64,000 nt of DNA from Muraenolepis orangiensis (GCA_027704905.1 CM051022.1:14097501-14161500), one strand, 5' to 3'. Numbered from the stretch's first letter, positions 1-62,350 are shown. Notes: a model not told the origin generated them from the letters alone. Numbers and translations are program-made.

Positions 1-13639
<13,639 letters not shown>

Positions 13640-13865
13640 TGATGGACCTCAGATGAAGGATGGCCCTCCTCCACCTCGCCTGGTCCCCACCACTCAACCA
13701 CCAGTAGATCCATCCACTTGTCGGCCAGAAGTGGGCCAGATTGCAAATGGATGTATTGGATTGAGTTGGCAGGGACACTTTAAACAGTGTGTCTCGGCTT
13801 TTCTTTGAAGGAAGCGCTTACCATCCAACAAGACGCACAGGGTAGGCTGAGGGTATCTTGCTGCG

Positions 13866-13925
13866 GAATGCCTGGGGTGGGCTGGCAGGGATTGAACCTA
13901 CGACCTTCTGACTGGGAGTCAAAGC
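13866..13925 (-). mobile_element. tRNA-like SINE head fragment
   Basis: On the minus strand reads AAGGTCGTAGGTTCAATCCC, a B-box-like motif, with TTTGACTCCCAGTCAGAAGG before it. Lacks a full tRNA cloverleaf. Confidence 0.55.
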
Positions 13926-13930
13926 TTTGC

Positions 13931-14180
13931 TCCGCACCCCCGCCCCCCCTCCCCACCCCCTCCCCACCCCCGCCCCCCCTCCGCACCCCCGCCCCCCCTT
14001 CCCACCCCCGCCTCCCCTTCCCACCCCCGCCCCCCCTCCCCACCCCCGCCTCCCCTTCCCACCCCCGCCCCCCCTTCCCACCCCCGCACCCCCTCCCCAC
14101 CCCCGCCTCCCCTCCCCACCCCCGCCGCCCCCCCTTCCCACCCCCGCCCCCCCTTCCCACCCCCGCCTCCCCTTCCCATC
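13931..14180 (+). repeat. CCCCCGCC/CCCCTTCCCA low-complexity tract
   Basis: 250-bp C-rich tandem tract in the probable kif21a 3'UTR, strong pyrimidine bias on +. Confidence 0.9.
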
Positions 14181-14486
14181 AGCAGCACAAGATGATGAAT
14201 CATTGTGAAATGTCCATTATGTAACCAATGAGTCAGCGAGTTTTAATGAGGCGTGGAACAAGACACACAAACATTACACATCAGCCGCAATCTTGAAAAA
14301 CAGACTTCGGCCAACTGACATTCATGTCTTGTTCTACCGGTCGTCGGACGTGTACCTGATGGCAATCTCTCTCTTATTGTTTCTCCATGAAGTAGCCTTC
14401 AGTTGCTGATAACTAATAATGATTTGTTTGTCAGTATATCCAACCGTGTTGGATCCAACCGTGTTGGATCTACTGCTGGTGTGGAA

Positions 14487-14560
14487 GAGGAGAGGAGAGG
14501 AGAGGAGAGGAGGAGAGGAGAGGAGGAGGAGGAGAGGAGAGGAGAGGAGAGGAGAGGAGT
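14487..14560 (+). repeat. GAGAG/GAGGA purine repeat
   Basis: Short purine tandem of GAGAG and AGGAG units. Confidence 0.9.
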
Positions 14561-15050
14561 CTAGGGGGAAAGTTGATCCAAACTAATCAAAAGTGACTTT
14601 TCTGCATCTGAGCTCAAGATCAGCCACTGGCTGATATCTGCAAGCCCACAGTTGTTTTGTTTGTTTTCCCCCATCATTTTTATCAGTTACGTCACCGTGG
14701 AAACCACCACGAGAACGCACCGAAACACGAATATCAACCATGAGAGGAAAAATAACAAAAGCATAGAAGATTTCTTCTTCAGTGGTTTCTACTTTTCAAT
14801 ACATCTGGCTTAACATTGCTTTCTGGAGAGCAGAGATCTCCCCCTGTGCAATGCAACGTGGATTCCTGGATAGGGTTATTGAAAAGTAACCGGGCAATAT
14901 CATCTTATTTTTTGGAAAAAGATTCTGTGGAACTACATTTTTCTGTGCTGGAAACAGTCGTCGAGTGTGTATGGATGACACACTGATCTTCTGAAGAAGA
15001 TTGTGTTTCGCAAAACTGCCGGGTTTCTGCTACTACTCCTCATCAGCAAT

Positions 15051-15052
<2 letters not shown>

Positions 15053-15099
<47 letters not shown>

Positions 15100-15119
15100 T
15101 GCCTGCGCGTGTGTGTGTG
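15053..15119 (+). repeat. GT/GC microsatellite
   Basis: GT run with GCGCGTGCCTGCG interruption downstream of kif21a. Confidence 0.9.
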
Positions 15120-15293
15120 TTCTCTTCTTGTGTCTGTGGGTCTTGACCGACTCAGCAGATTACCGCCGTGGTCTTTGTCACCAGCGAACCTCTCAAACTG
15201 CCTTTGCTTGCATCCTGTCCTGCCGCGAGCAGCTGCCAAGACTTTTGCACTAAAAATAGGCACAGAAACGCTGAAGCCGCTCTCCCCTGTTGG

Positions 15294-15295
15294 AC

Positions 15296-15352
<57 letters not shown>
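15294..15352 (+). repeat. (CTGT)n microsatellite
   Basis: About 15 CTGT units followed by a short inverted GACAGACAGAC, giving hairpin potential. Confidence 0.95.
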
Positions 15353-15530
15353 GACCGCAGACAGACAGACTCAGGAGATGAGTACGACCAAATGTTGTGG
15401 TTTTTGTTGTACTTTGTTGGAAGATCTATGTATGAATCGAGACCGAGACCACAGTATATTTCTATACTTTTCAATCCTTTTCTAACTTTTCCTATGCCTT
15501 TCTTCCTCTTTTTTTACCTTGTTGTGATGT

Positions 15531-15583
15531 CGCCATGGTTTCTGTTGCACCTGTTTCTGTTCACCGCAACAGAAACCATGGCG
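15531..15583. other. perfect 18-bp stem hairpin
   Basis: Arms CGCCATGGTTTCTGTTGC (15531-15548) and its exact reverse complement (15566-15583) with a 17-nt loop. An ACCATGG copy recurs just after at 15594. Confidence 0.95.
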
Positions 15584-16399
15584 ATCCACCCAAACCATGG
15601 CTTTTAAAGGATGCAACAAGCTTACTTTTAAAAGCCTGGGGGTTAATGATGGTGATTAGGGATCAATTTCATATCACAGACTGTGGCCTGTTTGAGATAA
15701 GCACCTACAAATACAGATGAAAGTCCATATTTCATGTCAGTGGTAGGACCTTTTTGTTGTTGTTTTGTTTCATAATAAGAGTCTTCAACCAGAGAGGAAG
15801 CACCTTATCGCTCAGTCAAATGAGTCCTGAATCTCTGGACTCAAAGAACTGTGTCAGACTTATGAACCTTGGGTCCATGAATTATATTCTGCTGTAATCT
15901 GGGGTCATCAGAAATGTATTTACCTAATTCATGTTTAACGTAATCAAGCACCTTGTTTTGCAGTTCAGTAAATCAAAGTGATCCATTTTCATGTACTGAT
16001 TTGAAGAAAAAAAAAAAAAAGTATTCCCATTTTTACAATCACTGATGATGTGGCGATTTATTAGCATTGTCACAAGTTCACTATAATTGTCGAAAAAAAC
16101 TGCATGTATTTCTAGTATACCAGTATAATATCATGTCTCTTCATTGTTGTGATTTCCATCGATGTTAGTCATTTTTTTCCATATGGCCAGCAGCGCCTTG
16201 GGAACGTGGTCTATAAACAGCCAGACCATGATTGGATTATGCAATTCTCCATAGTAACTGAGGGAGATGTTCTGTGGATACCCAACGTACAGATGGACTG
16301 GTACTGATTGGAACGGTGCAGTGGAAGAAAGCCTGCCGTACGCAACTGCTGTCCCCCCCCCGCATGCCTCCGGACTATTTAGTCATTTAGCAGACTTGA

Positions 16400-17078
16400 A
16401 GTGAATAAGTTTAGGTAGGGGTTAGGGTTAGGGCAGGTAGACGTGTCATGAAGCAGCAGCTAGGGTTAGGGTTAGGGCAGGTAGACGTGTCATGAAGCAG
16501 CAGGTTAGGGTTAGGGTTAGGGCAGGTAGACGTGTCATGAAGCAGCAGCTAGGGGTTAGGGTTAGGGCATGTAGACATGTCATGAAGCAGCAGCTAGGGG
16601 TTAGGGTTAAGGGCAGGTAGACGTGTCATGAAGCAGCAGCTAGGGGTTAGGGTTAGGGCAGGTAGACGTGTCATGAAGCAGCAGCTAGGGGTTAGGGTTA
16701 GGGCAGGTAGACGTGTCATGAAGCAGCAGCTAGGGGTTAGGGTTAGGGCAGGTAGACGTGTCATGAAGCAGCAGCTAGGGGTTAGGGTTAGGGCAGGTAG
16801 ACGTGTCATGAAGCAGCAGGTTAGGGTGAGGGTTAGGGCAGGTAGACATGTCATGAAGCAGCAGCTAGGGGTTAGGGTTTAGGGCAGGTAGACGTGTCAT
16901 GAAGCAGCAGCTAGGGGTTAGGGTTAGGGCAGGTAGACATGCCATGAAGCAGCAGGTTAGGGTGAGGGTTAGGGCAGGTAGACATGTTATGAAGAAGCAG
17001 CTAGGGGTTGGGGTTAGGGTTAGGGCAGGTAGACATGTCATAAAGAAGCAGGTAGGGGTTGGGGTTAGGGCAGGTAGA
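16400..17078 (+). repeat. about 46-bp minisatellite containing telomeric motifs
   Basis: About 14 units of GGTAGACGTGTCATGAAGCA + GCAGCTAGG + GGTTAGGGTTAGGGCA. Each unit carries two or three TTAGGG motifs. Open frame on both strands is repeat translation. Confidence 0.95.
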
Positions 17079-18557
17079 CTGCAGACATTGGGGTGTCCAA
17101 GAACTCAGAACCTCTGGGCTGGGAGTCGGCACCCACTACAAACCACCACTGCACACACGCATAAACACACATCCATTGTGCATGTGGCCCCTTTGAAACC
17201 CCATGAGGGTAGTAGTCTGAGCATCCAAGCCTTGAATGAATGAAGTGGACAAGGCTTGAACACATGATGCAGGGGGGAGGGCACAACACCATCTTGCAGA
17301 GCGTTTCACCACAGAACCGCATCGTAACAATAGCCCATGACTCCAGACTGTCTCTGGGGTTACGTCTCATAGCCAATCTGGGCCCACAATCTGCTTCACT
17401 GACACTGACCAGCTTCTGTGTCTTGTCTCCATCGATGTCTGGTATACTTCCAGCCGATGTCTCGTCTCGTCTCGTTAAAGGGGACACTTGTGGTTCTTGT
17501 CCCGTTAATCATTCCAAACTGTTATTGTACAGTAAAACAGATGTTGGTGAATCCATTGTGTGTATACTAGGATATCCAGCCCCGAACGTATTCCTAGCCT
17601 GAAACTGTAGCTGATTTCATTCACCATCATTCTGCTTGTTGTGAGGTTGTACAATCATTTCAGGTTTCCACCGTCTGTAATATGTCACCAGTGTCCTACC
17701 CCTTTTTTGTCAGATGTGTATCATAGGTCTCCTTTAACTGTAACAAAATGGCTGTTTGTGTTGATTTTATTTTTTTTAAACCTGGAGAATGGACTGAATC
17801 GGAGAGCTGGGACAAATATAATATAATAGTCAGAGTCCATTGTGTGTGTGTGTGTGTGTGTGAATAAAGGAAATTGTGTTGCTCTCCGCGTCAGGTGAAC
17901 TTCTAGGGGTATTCCAATGTCAGATGCTCTGTGTGTGTGAATAAAACCATCTGTCAAAAGAACCTTTTCTGGTCTGTATTGTCGGCCGTTTTTTTAACTC
18001 TTTTCTTGCCGTCCATGTACAAAATGAATTGTAGTGCTATTTTTAGTGGCTATACATTCTTCCCGGGCTCCTATCGAAAATTAGTTTCCCGCTGATCAAA
18101 GCGACCTTTTGTAGAGTTGCAGACTAGATAAAGCCGCTCAGTCGCAGGTTTGTTGTTGTTGTCGTGGCAACGGATTTTATAATCAGCATAAAAAAAAAAT
18201 GTTTTGAATTTCCACATTATACCCAAACCATGTAATCGAATTAAATAAAGCCAGCGGTGCTATATACTACACTACACACTGTTGAGCGCTAATCAAGCAG
18301 GCAATAAGTGAATCACATGAAACAATGGTGGCGTAAACAAGAAATATAACGCGTTGAAGTCTATTCACATTAAAGGCAGTGAAGGTCTTCTTCACACCGT
18401 TGTCGACATGCTGTGGAGGTGGTGTGTTATCCTGTTATGTATATATTAAATCAAATTACCGTGAATTCCAAGCAGTATTTTTCTGTTGTTTTGTTCCGTA
18501 TTGTAATTTTACCAGATGTCATTATTATATTAACTACACAAAAAACCCATTATGTGA
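17079..18557. other. intergenic DNA, nothing recognised
   Basis: Contains a 22-bp GT run at about 17840 and two AATAAA hexamers. No coding similarity or repeat structure identified. Confidence 0.5.
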
Positions 18558-18561
18558 CTAC

Positions 18562-18731
18562 TGTAGTGCCGAGGGACGGGAGTCGGAGGCGGGGTATTTA
18601 AAGTCCAAACGGGACGTTTTATTCCACATTTCTAGCGGAAGAACAACAAAGGAGAGTCCCGTGCACTAATGTCCCCGGCAACACAACACCCCACCCGTAG
18701 CTCCGTGGGTGAATTATGTCACTCCACCACA
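18562..18731 (-). repeat. 3' LTR of Ty3/gypsy element
   Basis: 170 bp, TGTAGTG...CCACCACA on the + strand, so TG..CA ended in either orientation. The G-rich tract next to it on the minus strand (complement of 18735-18741) could be the polypurine tract. Confidence 0.8.
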
Positions 18732-18747
18732 CAAGCCCCCCCAGAAT

Positions 18748-19247
18748 TCACCCATAGTCAAAATGCCTGTGTCGGGGAGGGACGATGGACCACGGCGAGT
18801 GAGGACAACAGGGGCCGAGGTGGGCAGTGCAGGAGGCGGGGCAGTCGGTGGAGCAACAGGCGGGATCGGGCTGTCCACAAGCTGTCCACGAGGGAAAGGG
18901 TGTCAACGAGGTCAAGGGCACCTTGACAGGAGGCAGGGCGCGCGACATTGGATGTCGGCCTCGACGTGGAGGCTGAGCCAACTCCAATGGCCTGGAAACG
19001 TCCACATGCGCTTGCTTAATCCTGTCAACGGAGACAGTCTCATGTCTACCACCAAGATCCACCACCAGGCTCTTGTCCCCGTGTTGTATGACCCTGAACG
19101 GGGTCTGCTGAGCGCAGACCCGGGGACACCCGGTAGGCGGAGGTGCCGTGCTGCGACGTGGGGACAGGTGCGAAGGTCCCGGCCGCCTCCAGCAGGGAGG
19201 AGCGCTGCCTGGCTACAGACCAGGGCACCGTGGCGTCCGGGATGACA
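18748..19247 (-). pseudogene. Ty3/gypsy integrase C-terminal region (broken)
   Basis: Minus-strand peptides include LVVDLGGRHETVSVDRIKQA and SRPLELAQPPRRGR, typical of the end of gypsy pol. Frameshifts separate it from the 19248-20183 frame. Confidence 0.65.
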
Positions 19248-20183
19248 TCACGGTACTCGTAGAGTCTGGCCGTAAACGAGCTCTGCCGACGAGGACTGCA
19301 GGTCCTCCTTGGGGGCGCACCTGAGACCGAGCATTACCCACGGGAGCTTATCCACCCAGTTGCCGTCCATGAGGCCGGCGCGCAGGGCCGCCTTCATGGA
19401 TCGGTGGAAACGCTCACATAAGCCGTTAGCTTGGGGGTGATAGGCGGTAGTGCGGTGCAGCTTGACCCCCAAACCTTCGGCAACTGTGTTCCAGAGCTCT
19501 GAGGTAAACTGGGAGCCACGGTCGGAGGAGAGGTCTGACAAAGTGCGCAACCCATGTGCTGATGAATGCGCGGGCCACATCGTAAGACGCTGTCGAGGAG
19601 AGGGGAACGGCCTCGGGCCAGCGTGTCGTCCTGTCCACCATCGTGAAGAGGTAGGTGAAGCCGTATGGCGGTGTATTTTAGCCCGTTGACAGGCCACGCA
19701 TGAGTCAACCCAGGTTTTCACGTCTTTCTTAAGTCCCTGCCACACAAACTTCTGAGAAACCAACTTCACAGATGGTTTCCTGCCGGGATGAGAAAGGTTG
19801 TGTATCGCCTCAAAAACGGGCCGGCACCAGTTCGCAGGGACTAGTGGTCGAGGCTGGCCCGTGGAGAAGTCGCACAACAAATTTGCGCCCGAGTCACCAA
19901 CCGCGACCTCCTCCAGGCGGAACCGGAAGTTGAGCCTTGTAAAAAGATCTCGGAGATGCACTTGGTGCTCTTCTTCAGAGGAGCTTGCGACAAGGATGAA
20001 TGACATCTCTCTAAGTGCCGAATCCATCAGCCACTGGAAAGATTGAGCTGTATTTTTAAGCCCAAACGGCATCCTCAGGAACTCAAACAGCCCGAATGGC
20101 ATGACCGCCGCCGTTTTGGGGATGTCTGCGGGGTGCACTGGAACCTGGTGGTAGCAACGCACCAGGTCAACCTTGGAAAACAC
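19248..20183 (-). pseudogene. Ty3/gypsy pol fragment (RT + integrase, internally deleted)
   Basis: 311-codon open frame. RT motifs VDLVRCYHQVPV and RMPFGLKNTAQSFQWLMD occur near the start; the YxDD catalytic motif, thumb and RNase H are missing and the frame jumps to an integrase zinc-binding HHCC segment (HNLSHPG, CVACQRAK). The core is partial (DRGSQFTSELW, TTAYHPQANGLCERFHR), and part of it (VDRTTRWPEAVP) sits in another frame at 19426-19641. Confidence 0.85.
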
Positions 20184-20500
20184 AAGTTTGCCCGCCAGGT
20201 GTGCAGAGAAGTCCTGGATGTGGGGGATTGGGTAGCGATCAGGTGTTGTAGCGTCGTTAAGGTGTCTGTAGTCCCCACACTGCCGTCTGATTTAGGGACG
20301 ATGTGGAGCGGCGAGGCCCAAAGGCTGTCCGAGCGTCGGATGATACCAAGACGGCGAACTCCGACTTAGCGACCGCCAGCCTGTCGGGGTTAAGCTGTCT
20401 GGCCATAGCATAGACGGGGGGCCTTTAGTGTCAATGGGGTGCTCAACACCGTGCTTGGTAGTGGCGGCGGAAAAGGTGGGCTGCGTCAAGCTGGGAAACT
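20184..20500 (-). pseudogene. Ty3/gypsy RT N-terminal part (frameshifted)
   Basis: Minus strand reads GDYRHLNDATTPDRYPIPH, a conserved RT segment, out of frame with the upstream part. Confidence 0.7.
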
Positions 20501-20639
20501 CACGGAGAAGACCTTGATATTCGTCACCCTCTGAGAGTGAGCTGGAGAGCCCGCCGTATGTCGCCTCGCCACGGACACATGCGAACGACGAAAAAGTCAG
20601 AGCGTCCAGAGGCTGTTCTTAACGTCTACCAGTAGCCCT

Positions 20640-20905
20640 TTAGCGCACAGGAAGTCTGCACCGAGGAGGGGGAAGGAGATGTCGGCCGTGACGAAGTCCC
20701 ATGTAAACCGCTGGCCCCCGAAACACAGGTCCACAGCCTTTGTGCCATAGGTTCAGATAGGCGTGTCGTTAGAGGACATTAAATGTGGGCCATGATCTCC
20801 GCCAGCGGTATCGCTCCCCGTAGCCGGCAGGACGCTCCTCTGAGCGCCGGTGTCACAGAGGAATTTGAGCCCGGAGAGAGTGTCTCTGATGAACAGTAGC
20901 CGGTT
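20640..20905 (-). pseudogene. Ty3/gypsy aspartic protease remnant
   Basis: Minus strand reads GLKFLCDTGAQRSVLPATG. The DTGA active site is encoded by the complement of 20843-20854. Downstream PLLGADFLCAKGLLVD is the usual end of a retropepsin. Confidence 0.75.
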
Positions 20906-20928
20906 TGTTTTGCCCACGCTTGCAGCCA

Positions 20929-21279
20929 CTACTGAGTGCAGGCTTTGGGGTTTCCTGTCAGCTTGTAATTACAAGGAGAGCGGCACCTCTTTGCCTTTGC
21001 GCCAAAACGAGCGTGGAAATAGCACATGCCTGTGCTAGCACTGCTGTCGGTAGCCGCGGGTCCTCTGCTAGTAACAGTGTCTCTGCCCGGGGGGCTGTAA
21101 CTGCGTGTCGGGGCTAGTACCTCGGGGGCGGAACGCTGGGTGGCTAGGAAAAAACGGTCAACTTCTTCGGCTAAAGCGCGGTGTTCAGTTATAGTCGTAT
21201 TTGCGAGTGCTATCTGGACATGAGGCGAGACACGAGAACTTGGTTCTTCCTTTCCCAGCAGGCTCAGCATCATTTCCAT
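20929..21279 (-). pseudogene. Ty3/gypsy gag remnant
   Basis: 116-codon frame with a CYFHARFGAKAKRCRSPC cysteine/histidine motif near its end, as in many animal gypsy gag proteins. Its start lies one base inside the truncated 5' LTR, so the N-terminal gag is deleted. Confidence 0.7.
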
Positions 21280-21324
21280 TCACCCGTAGCTCCGTGGGTG
21301 AATGATGTCACTCCACCACACTAC

Positions 21325-21779
21325 AAAATATAATTTGAAACGGTTTTACATAACTTTTTTTTCCAACGTGTGGCTGTAGCGGTTATCAGATGCAAAAAGA
21401 AAAGTATTGATCGCTAATAGTGGATAGGCTTCTATGTCTGTGTGATGAGGAGAGGACGGACCATCGCTTCCCGGAGAGCACTAATTCACACCGGCATCCT
21501 GCCGTCCCTGGATGACCTGGTTTCAGTTACTGTGTGCTGTAATAACATATTTCCCGGACAGTATCCGAGCAGGGAGCCCATGCAGTTAAGAAGTGCTTTA
21601 GAAACATCCCAGGGCTTCTGTTCTGGGCATACTTCTGTTATTCTGTTCTTCATACTTCATGCTTCTGTTCTGGATGCTATATAGACGGCTGGGGCCGGGC
21701 TGACAACTTCACTAGAGAAGACGTCAGAGATCTGCTGAGGTCTGGTGTAGTAGTGAGAGAGTTGGGATCCCACTTAAGT
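21325..21779. other. intergenic DNA, nothing recognised
   Basis: Unique-looking sequence between the Ty3/gypsy insertion and a short GT run (21788-21822). Confidence 0.5.
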
Positions 21780-21965
21780 AAGGTATTATGTGTGTGTGTG
21801 TGTGTGCGTGCGTGCGTGTGTGTCTCTGCGAACCCTCCTGGCTATAAATACCAGCAGTGCTTTATGAGCTGGTGGAGTGGAGGCGTGATCATGGCAGTGC
21901 TCAGCTACCACGGAGAGACCATCCAACTAAACAAAGAAAAAAAGCCACATTGTACAGACACATGT

Positions 21966-22866
21966 GTGGATGGATGGATGGGGGAGGGAGGGATGAACTG
22001 ATGGATGGATGGGTGGGGGAGGGAGGGAGGGAGGGATGAACTGATGGATGGATGGGTGGGGGAGGGAGGGAGGGAGGGATGAACTGATGGATGGATGGGT
22101 GGGGGAGGGAGGGAGGGAGGGATGAACTGATGGATGGATGGAAAGGGAGGGAGGGAGGGAGGGATGAACTGATGGATGGATGGAAAGGGAGGGAGGGAGG
22201 GAGGGATGAACTGATGGATAGATGGATAGATGGAAAGGGAGGGAGGGAGGGAGGGATGAACTGATGGATGGGGGAGGGAGGGATGAACTGAAGGATGGAT
22301 GGATGGATGGGGGAGGGAGGGATGAACTGATGGATGGATGGATGGGGAGGGAGGGAGGGATGAACTGATGGATGGATGGATGGATGGGGGAGGGAGGGAG
22401 GAACTGATGGATGGATGGATGGATGGGGGAGGGAGGGATGAACTGAAGGATGGATGGATGGGGGAGGGAGGGAGGAACTGATGGATGGATGGATGGGGAG
22501 GGAGGGATGAACTGATGGATAGGGGAGGGAGGGAGGGATGAACTGAAGGATGGATGGATGGATGGATGGGGGAGGGAGGGAGGGATGAACTGAAGGATGG
22601 ATGGATGGGAGAGGGAGGGATGAACTGAAGGATGGATGGGGAGGGAGGGATGAACTGATGGATGGATGGATGGGGGAGGGAGGGATGAACTGATGGATGG
22701 ATGAGGAGGGAGGGAGTGATGAACTGATGGATGGGGGAGGGAGGGATGAACTGAAGGATGGATGGATGGGGGAGGGAGGGATGAACTGATGGATGGATGG
22801 GGAGGGAGGGAGTGATGAACTGATGGATGGGGGAGGGAGGGATGAACTGAAGGATGGATGGATGGG
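21966..22866 (+). repeat. GATGGATGG/GAGGGAGG minisatellite
   Basis: About 900 bp of 28-45-bp units combining GGGGAGGGAGGGATGAACTG with (ATGG)n. Strand-asymmetric purine content. Long minus-strand frames (up to 374 codons of HPSFSSSLPP type) are translation artefacts. Confidence 0.95.
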
Positions 22867-23133
22867 TGAATTGGAATGCAGTGGGATACACATTTCTGTA
22901 TTCCACTGTGTGTATCTGTGTGTGTTTGTGTGTGTACACACATACGTTGTGTGCGTGTGTGGGAAGGCCTAGATGGTTTGTGTGAGTGTGTTTGCGTGTG
23001 CGACTGTGCGTGCGTGTGTGTGGAGGCATGTGTGAGTGTGTGAGCTATATTTGGATATGTAGTTGGTCAGTAGCCACAGTGAGGAACCACGAAAGTGCGT
23101 CATCTTTAGAAAGCCATGTTCACACATGCACGC

Positions 23134-23136
<3 letters not shown>

Positions 23137-23221
<85 letters not shown>
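23137..23221 (+). repeat. (AC)n microsatellite
   Basis: 85-bp AC run. Confidence 0.95.
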
Positions 23222-23224
<3 letters not shown>

Positions 23225-23357
23225 GTATAATCCCGCTCCTGTTCCTATTGAGCTGGCTGTCTTTTGTATTATTCTCACTGGAGGGTCCTCCACTATTCAA
23301 TTAATTAACATCCAATCCCGCCTGGAGAGGGATGAGGGGAGAGTGTTTGTGTGTGTG

Positions 23358-23562
<205 letters not shown>

Positions 23563-23687
23563 GAGAGAGAGGAGTGATGGAGTGAGAGAGGAGAGAGAGG
23601 AGTGATGGAGAGAGGGGAGACGGGGAGAGCGATAGAGAGTGAGAGAATGAGTACGCTAGAAAGAGAGGGATTGAAAGAGGGAGGGTG

Positions 23688-23796
<109 letters not shown>

Positions 23797-23847
23797 ACTA
23801 GATGACATCACATCTCCCAGATTCCTCCGGCTTGCTTGCCTGCTTGC

Positions 23848-23854
23848 ACACACA

Positions 23855-23905
<51 letters not shown>
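23848..23905 (+). repeat. (AC)n microsatellite upstream of cpne8
   Basis: AC run about 125 bp before the cpne8 ATG, possibly inside the promoter or 5'UTR. Confidence 0.95.
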
Positions 23906-23907
<2 letters not shown>

Positions 23908-24028
23908 TTCTCCCCGCGCGCGGCTCGAGGAGGAGGAGGAGGTGCGGTCTGTCAGCAGCAGCACCACGCCAGGAGGAGTAAGGAGGAGGAGGGCTCTGGA
24001 ATCTGAGTGAAAGCCTTTCGGCGGCAGC
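23906..24028 (+). promoter_or_regulatory. cpne8 proximal promoter / 5'UTR
   Basis: A GC-rich stretch (CCGCGCGCGGCTCGAGG at about 23915, then GGAGGA-rich sequence) directly upstream of the cpne8 ATG. It is preceded at short range by a 58-bp CA run (23848-23905) and a 100-bp GA run (23691-23791). An in-frame TGA at 24008-24010 closes the frame upstream of the start. No TATA box is seen; the transcription start site is not located. Confidence 0.5.
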
Positions 24029-61313
<37,285 letters not shown>

Positions 61314-61958
61314 GTCAGTCACGCACAGGTCAAAAAGGGCAGCCATCCTCCACCCTGGAATATGTGATGTTGCGTAACCAGGTGGTAGTTAGGGAGGGTA
61401 GTACAGTGGTACAGTGTCAAACCTGAAATCTGTGTTGGGAACCAGGCACGGTGCGGGTGCTCAGAGGACAACGGCTATTCTCGTTGCTTCCCGTCCAATT
61501 GACCTGGATTTAGGAAGCAAGGGCAGGCAAAATCGCGACAGAATAACTGTTGTATGTACCCTAAAGTTGTCACCCGGATGTGGTGCAGACACATATTTAC
61601 TATTTTTATTTAAGCAAGCAAGCCACTTATCTTTATCACTCTTGAGGTCACAGCCGTGATGATCATGTGACTTCAAACCAGAAGTCACATGACCAGAGAC
61701 AGACAGAAAGCATTTTGATTTTTGTTCGTGTTCAGGGCAGCAGGTCCCTTTTATAGGCGCTACTATGGTCTTGTGTCATCTGACCCACCACAACTAATCA
61801 TATTGATCATCTGTGGTCAGCTCATTTCCTGTATAACATTACAGGGAAACACAACCAAATGAATGGACGATATTGTAGACCTCTAAAGTAAAAAAACAAT
61901 ATCCAATTATACACCCACACACATAAAACATTTGCAGGCATTTCCCTGAATGTTCATA

Positions 61959-62155
61959 ACCTCCGCCTTCGAAGATGGGGCAGAGGTGATGTTTGCGTCC
62001 GTGTTTGTCTTTTTGTTTGTTTGTCCGTTGGCAAGATAAGGTTATGTACGGAATTGGACAAAAGTTGATGGTTCGATTACATATGGGCCAAGGAACAATT
62101 GATTCGATTTTGGATCCGAATCCGGATCCAGGTGACCTTTTGGTGTGGCGGAGGT
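61959..62155. mobile_element. short element with CCTCCGCC inverted ends
   Basis: ACCTCCGCC at 61959-61967 and GGCGGAGGT at 62147-62155, with TGTCCGTTGGCAAGATAA and GGATCCGAATCCGGATCCAG inside. A dispersed element of this form is common in animals; classification not certain. Confidence 0.65.
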
Positions 62156-62350
62156 ATGGGCTCTAGTGGCATTACACAGTGGCTGGGGTAGATCCTCTTG
62201 GGTGCAATTAGGAAGCTAATCCTATGTAAGCCAAGCTGGCGAACAGATTCATTGATTTGGATGAATAATAACAGATTTCTGTCATCGATGACTACTTCAG
62301 AGTTTCACAGTATTTTTACAAACTGAATATACATACATGCATGTGCACTT

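Larger units (their letters stand above)
13640..17945 (+). other. probable kif21a 3'UTR and downstream sequence
   Basis: No coding sequence. It holds a C-rich tract (13931-14180), an antisense tRNA-like SINE fragment, a GAGAGGA repeat, a GT run, a CTGT run, a perfect hairpin (15531-15583) and the telomere-motif minisatellite. AATAAA hexamers occur at 17863-17868 and 17940-17945, but neither is tested as the real poly(A) site. The 3'UTR end is not determined. Confidence 0.4.
18558..21324 (-). mobile_element. Ty3/gypsy LTR retrotransposon, antisense, decayed
   Basis: Element on the minus strand bounded by a 4-bp duplication CTAC (18558-18561, 21321-21324). In element order: 40 bp of 5' LTR, gag fragment, aspartic protease with DTGA, reverse transcriptase, integrase, C-terminal integrase region, full 3' LTR. 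Internal deletions and frameshifts remove the RT active-site YxDD and RNase H. The 5' LTR is reduced to its first 40 bp, so the element is inactive. Confidence 0.88.

Noticed and set aside
16400..17078. Possible telomere or chromosome fusion point
   Set aside because: TTAGGG occurs only as two or three motifs inside a 46-bp unit, not as a continuous array, and genes continue on both sides.
17863..17945. AATAAA hexamers as the definite kif21a poly(A) site
   Set aside because: More than 4 kb past the stop and beyond several repeats; cannot be supported without transcript ends, so only noted.
19248..20183. 311-codon frame as a host gene
   Set aside because: It is an internally deleted Ty3/gypsy pol on the minus strand, inside an element with LTR and target duplication.
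21901..23029. 338-374 codon HPSFSSSLPP-type frames on the minus strand
   Set aside because: They are translations of the GATGG/GGGAGG minisatellite and stay open only because the units lack stops on that strand.
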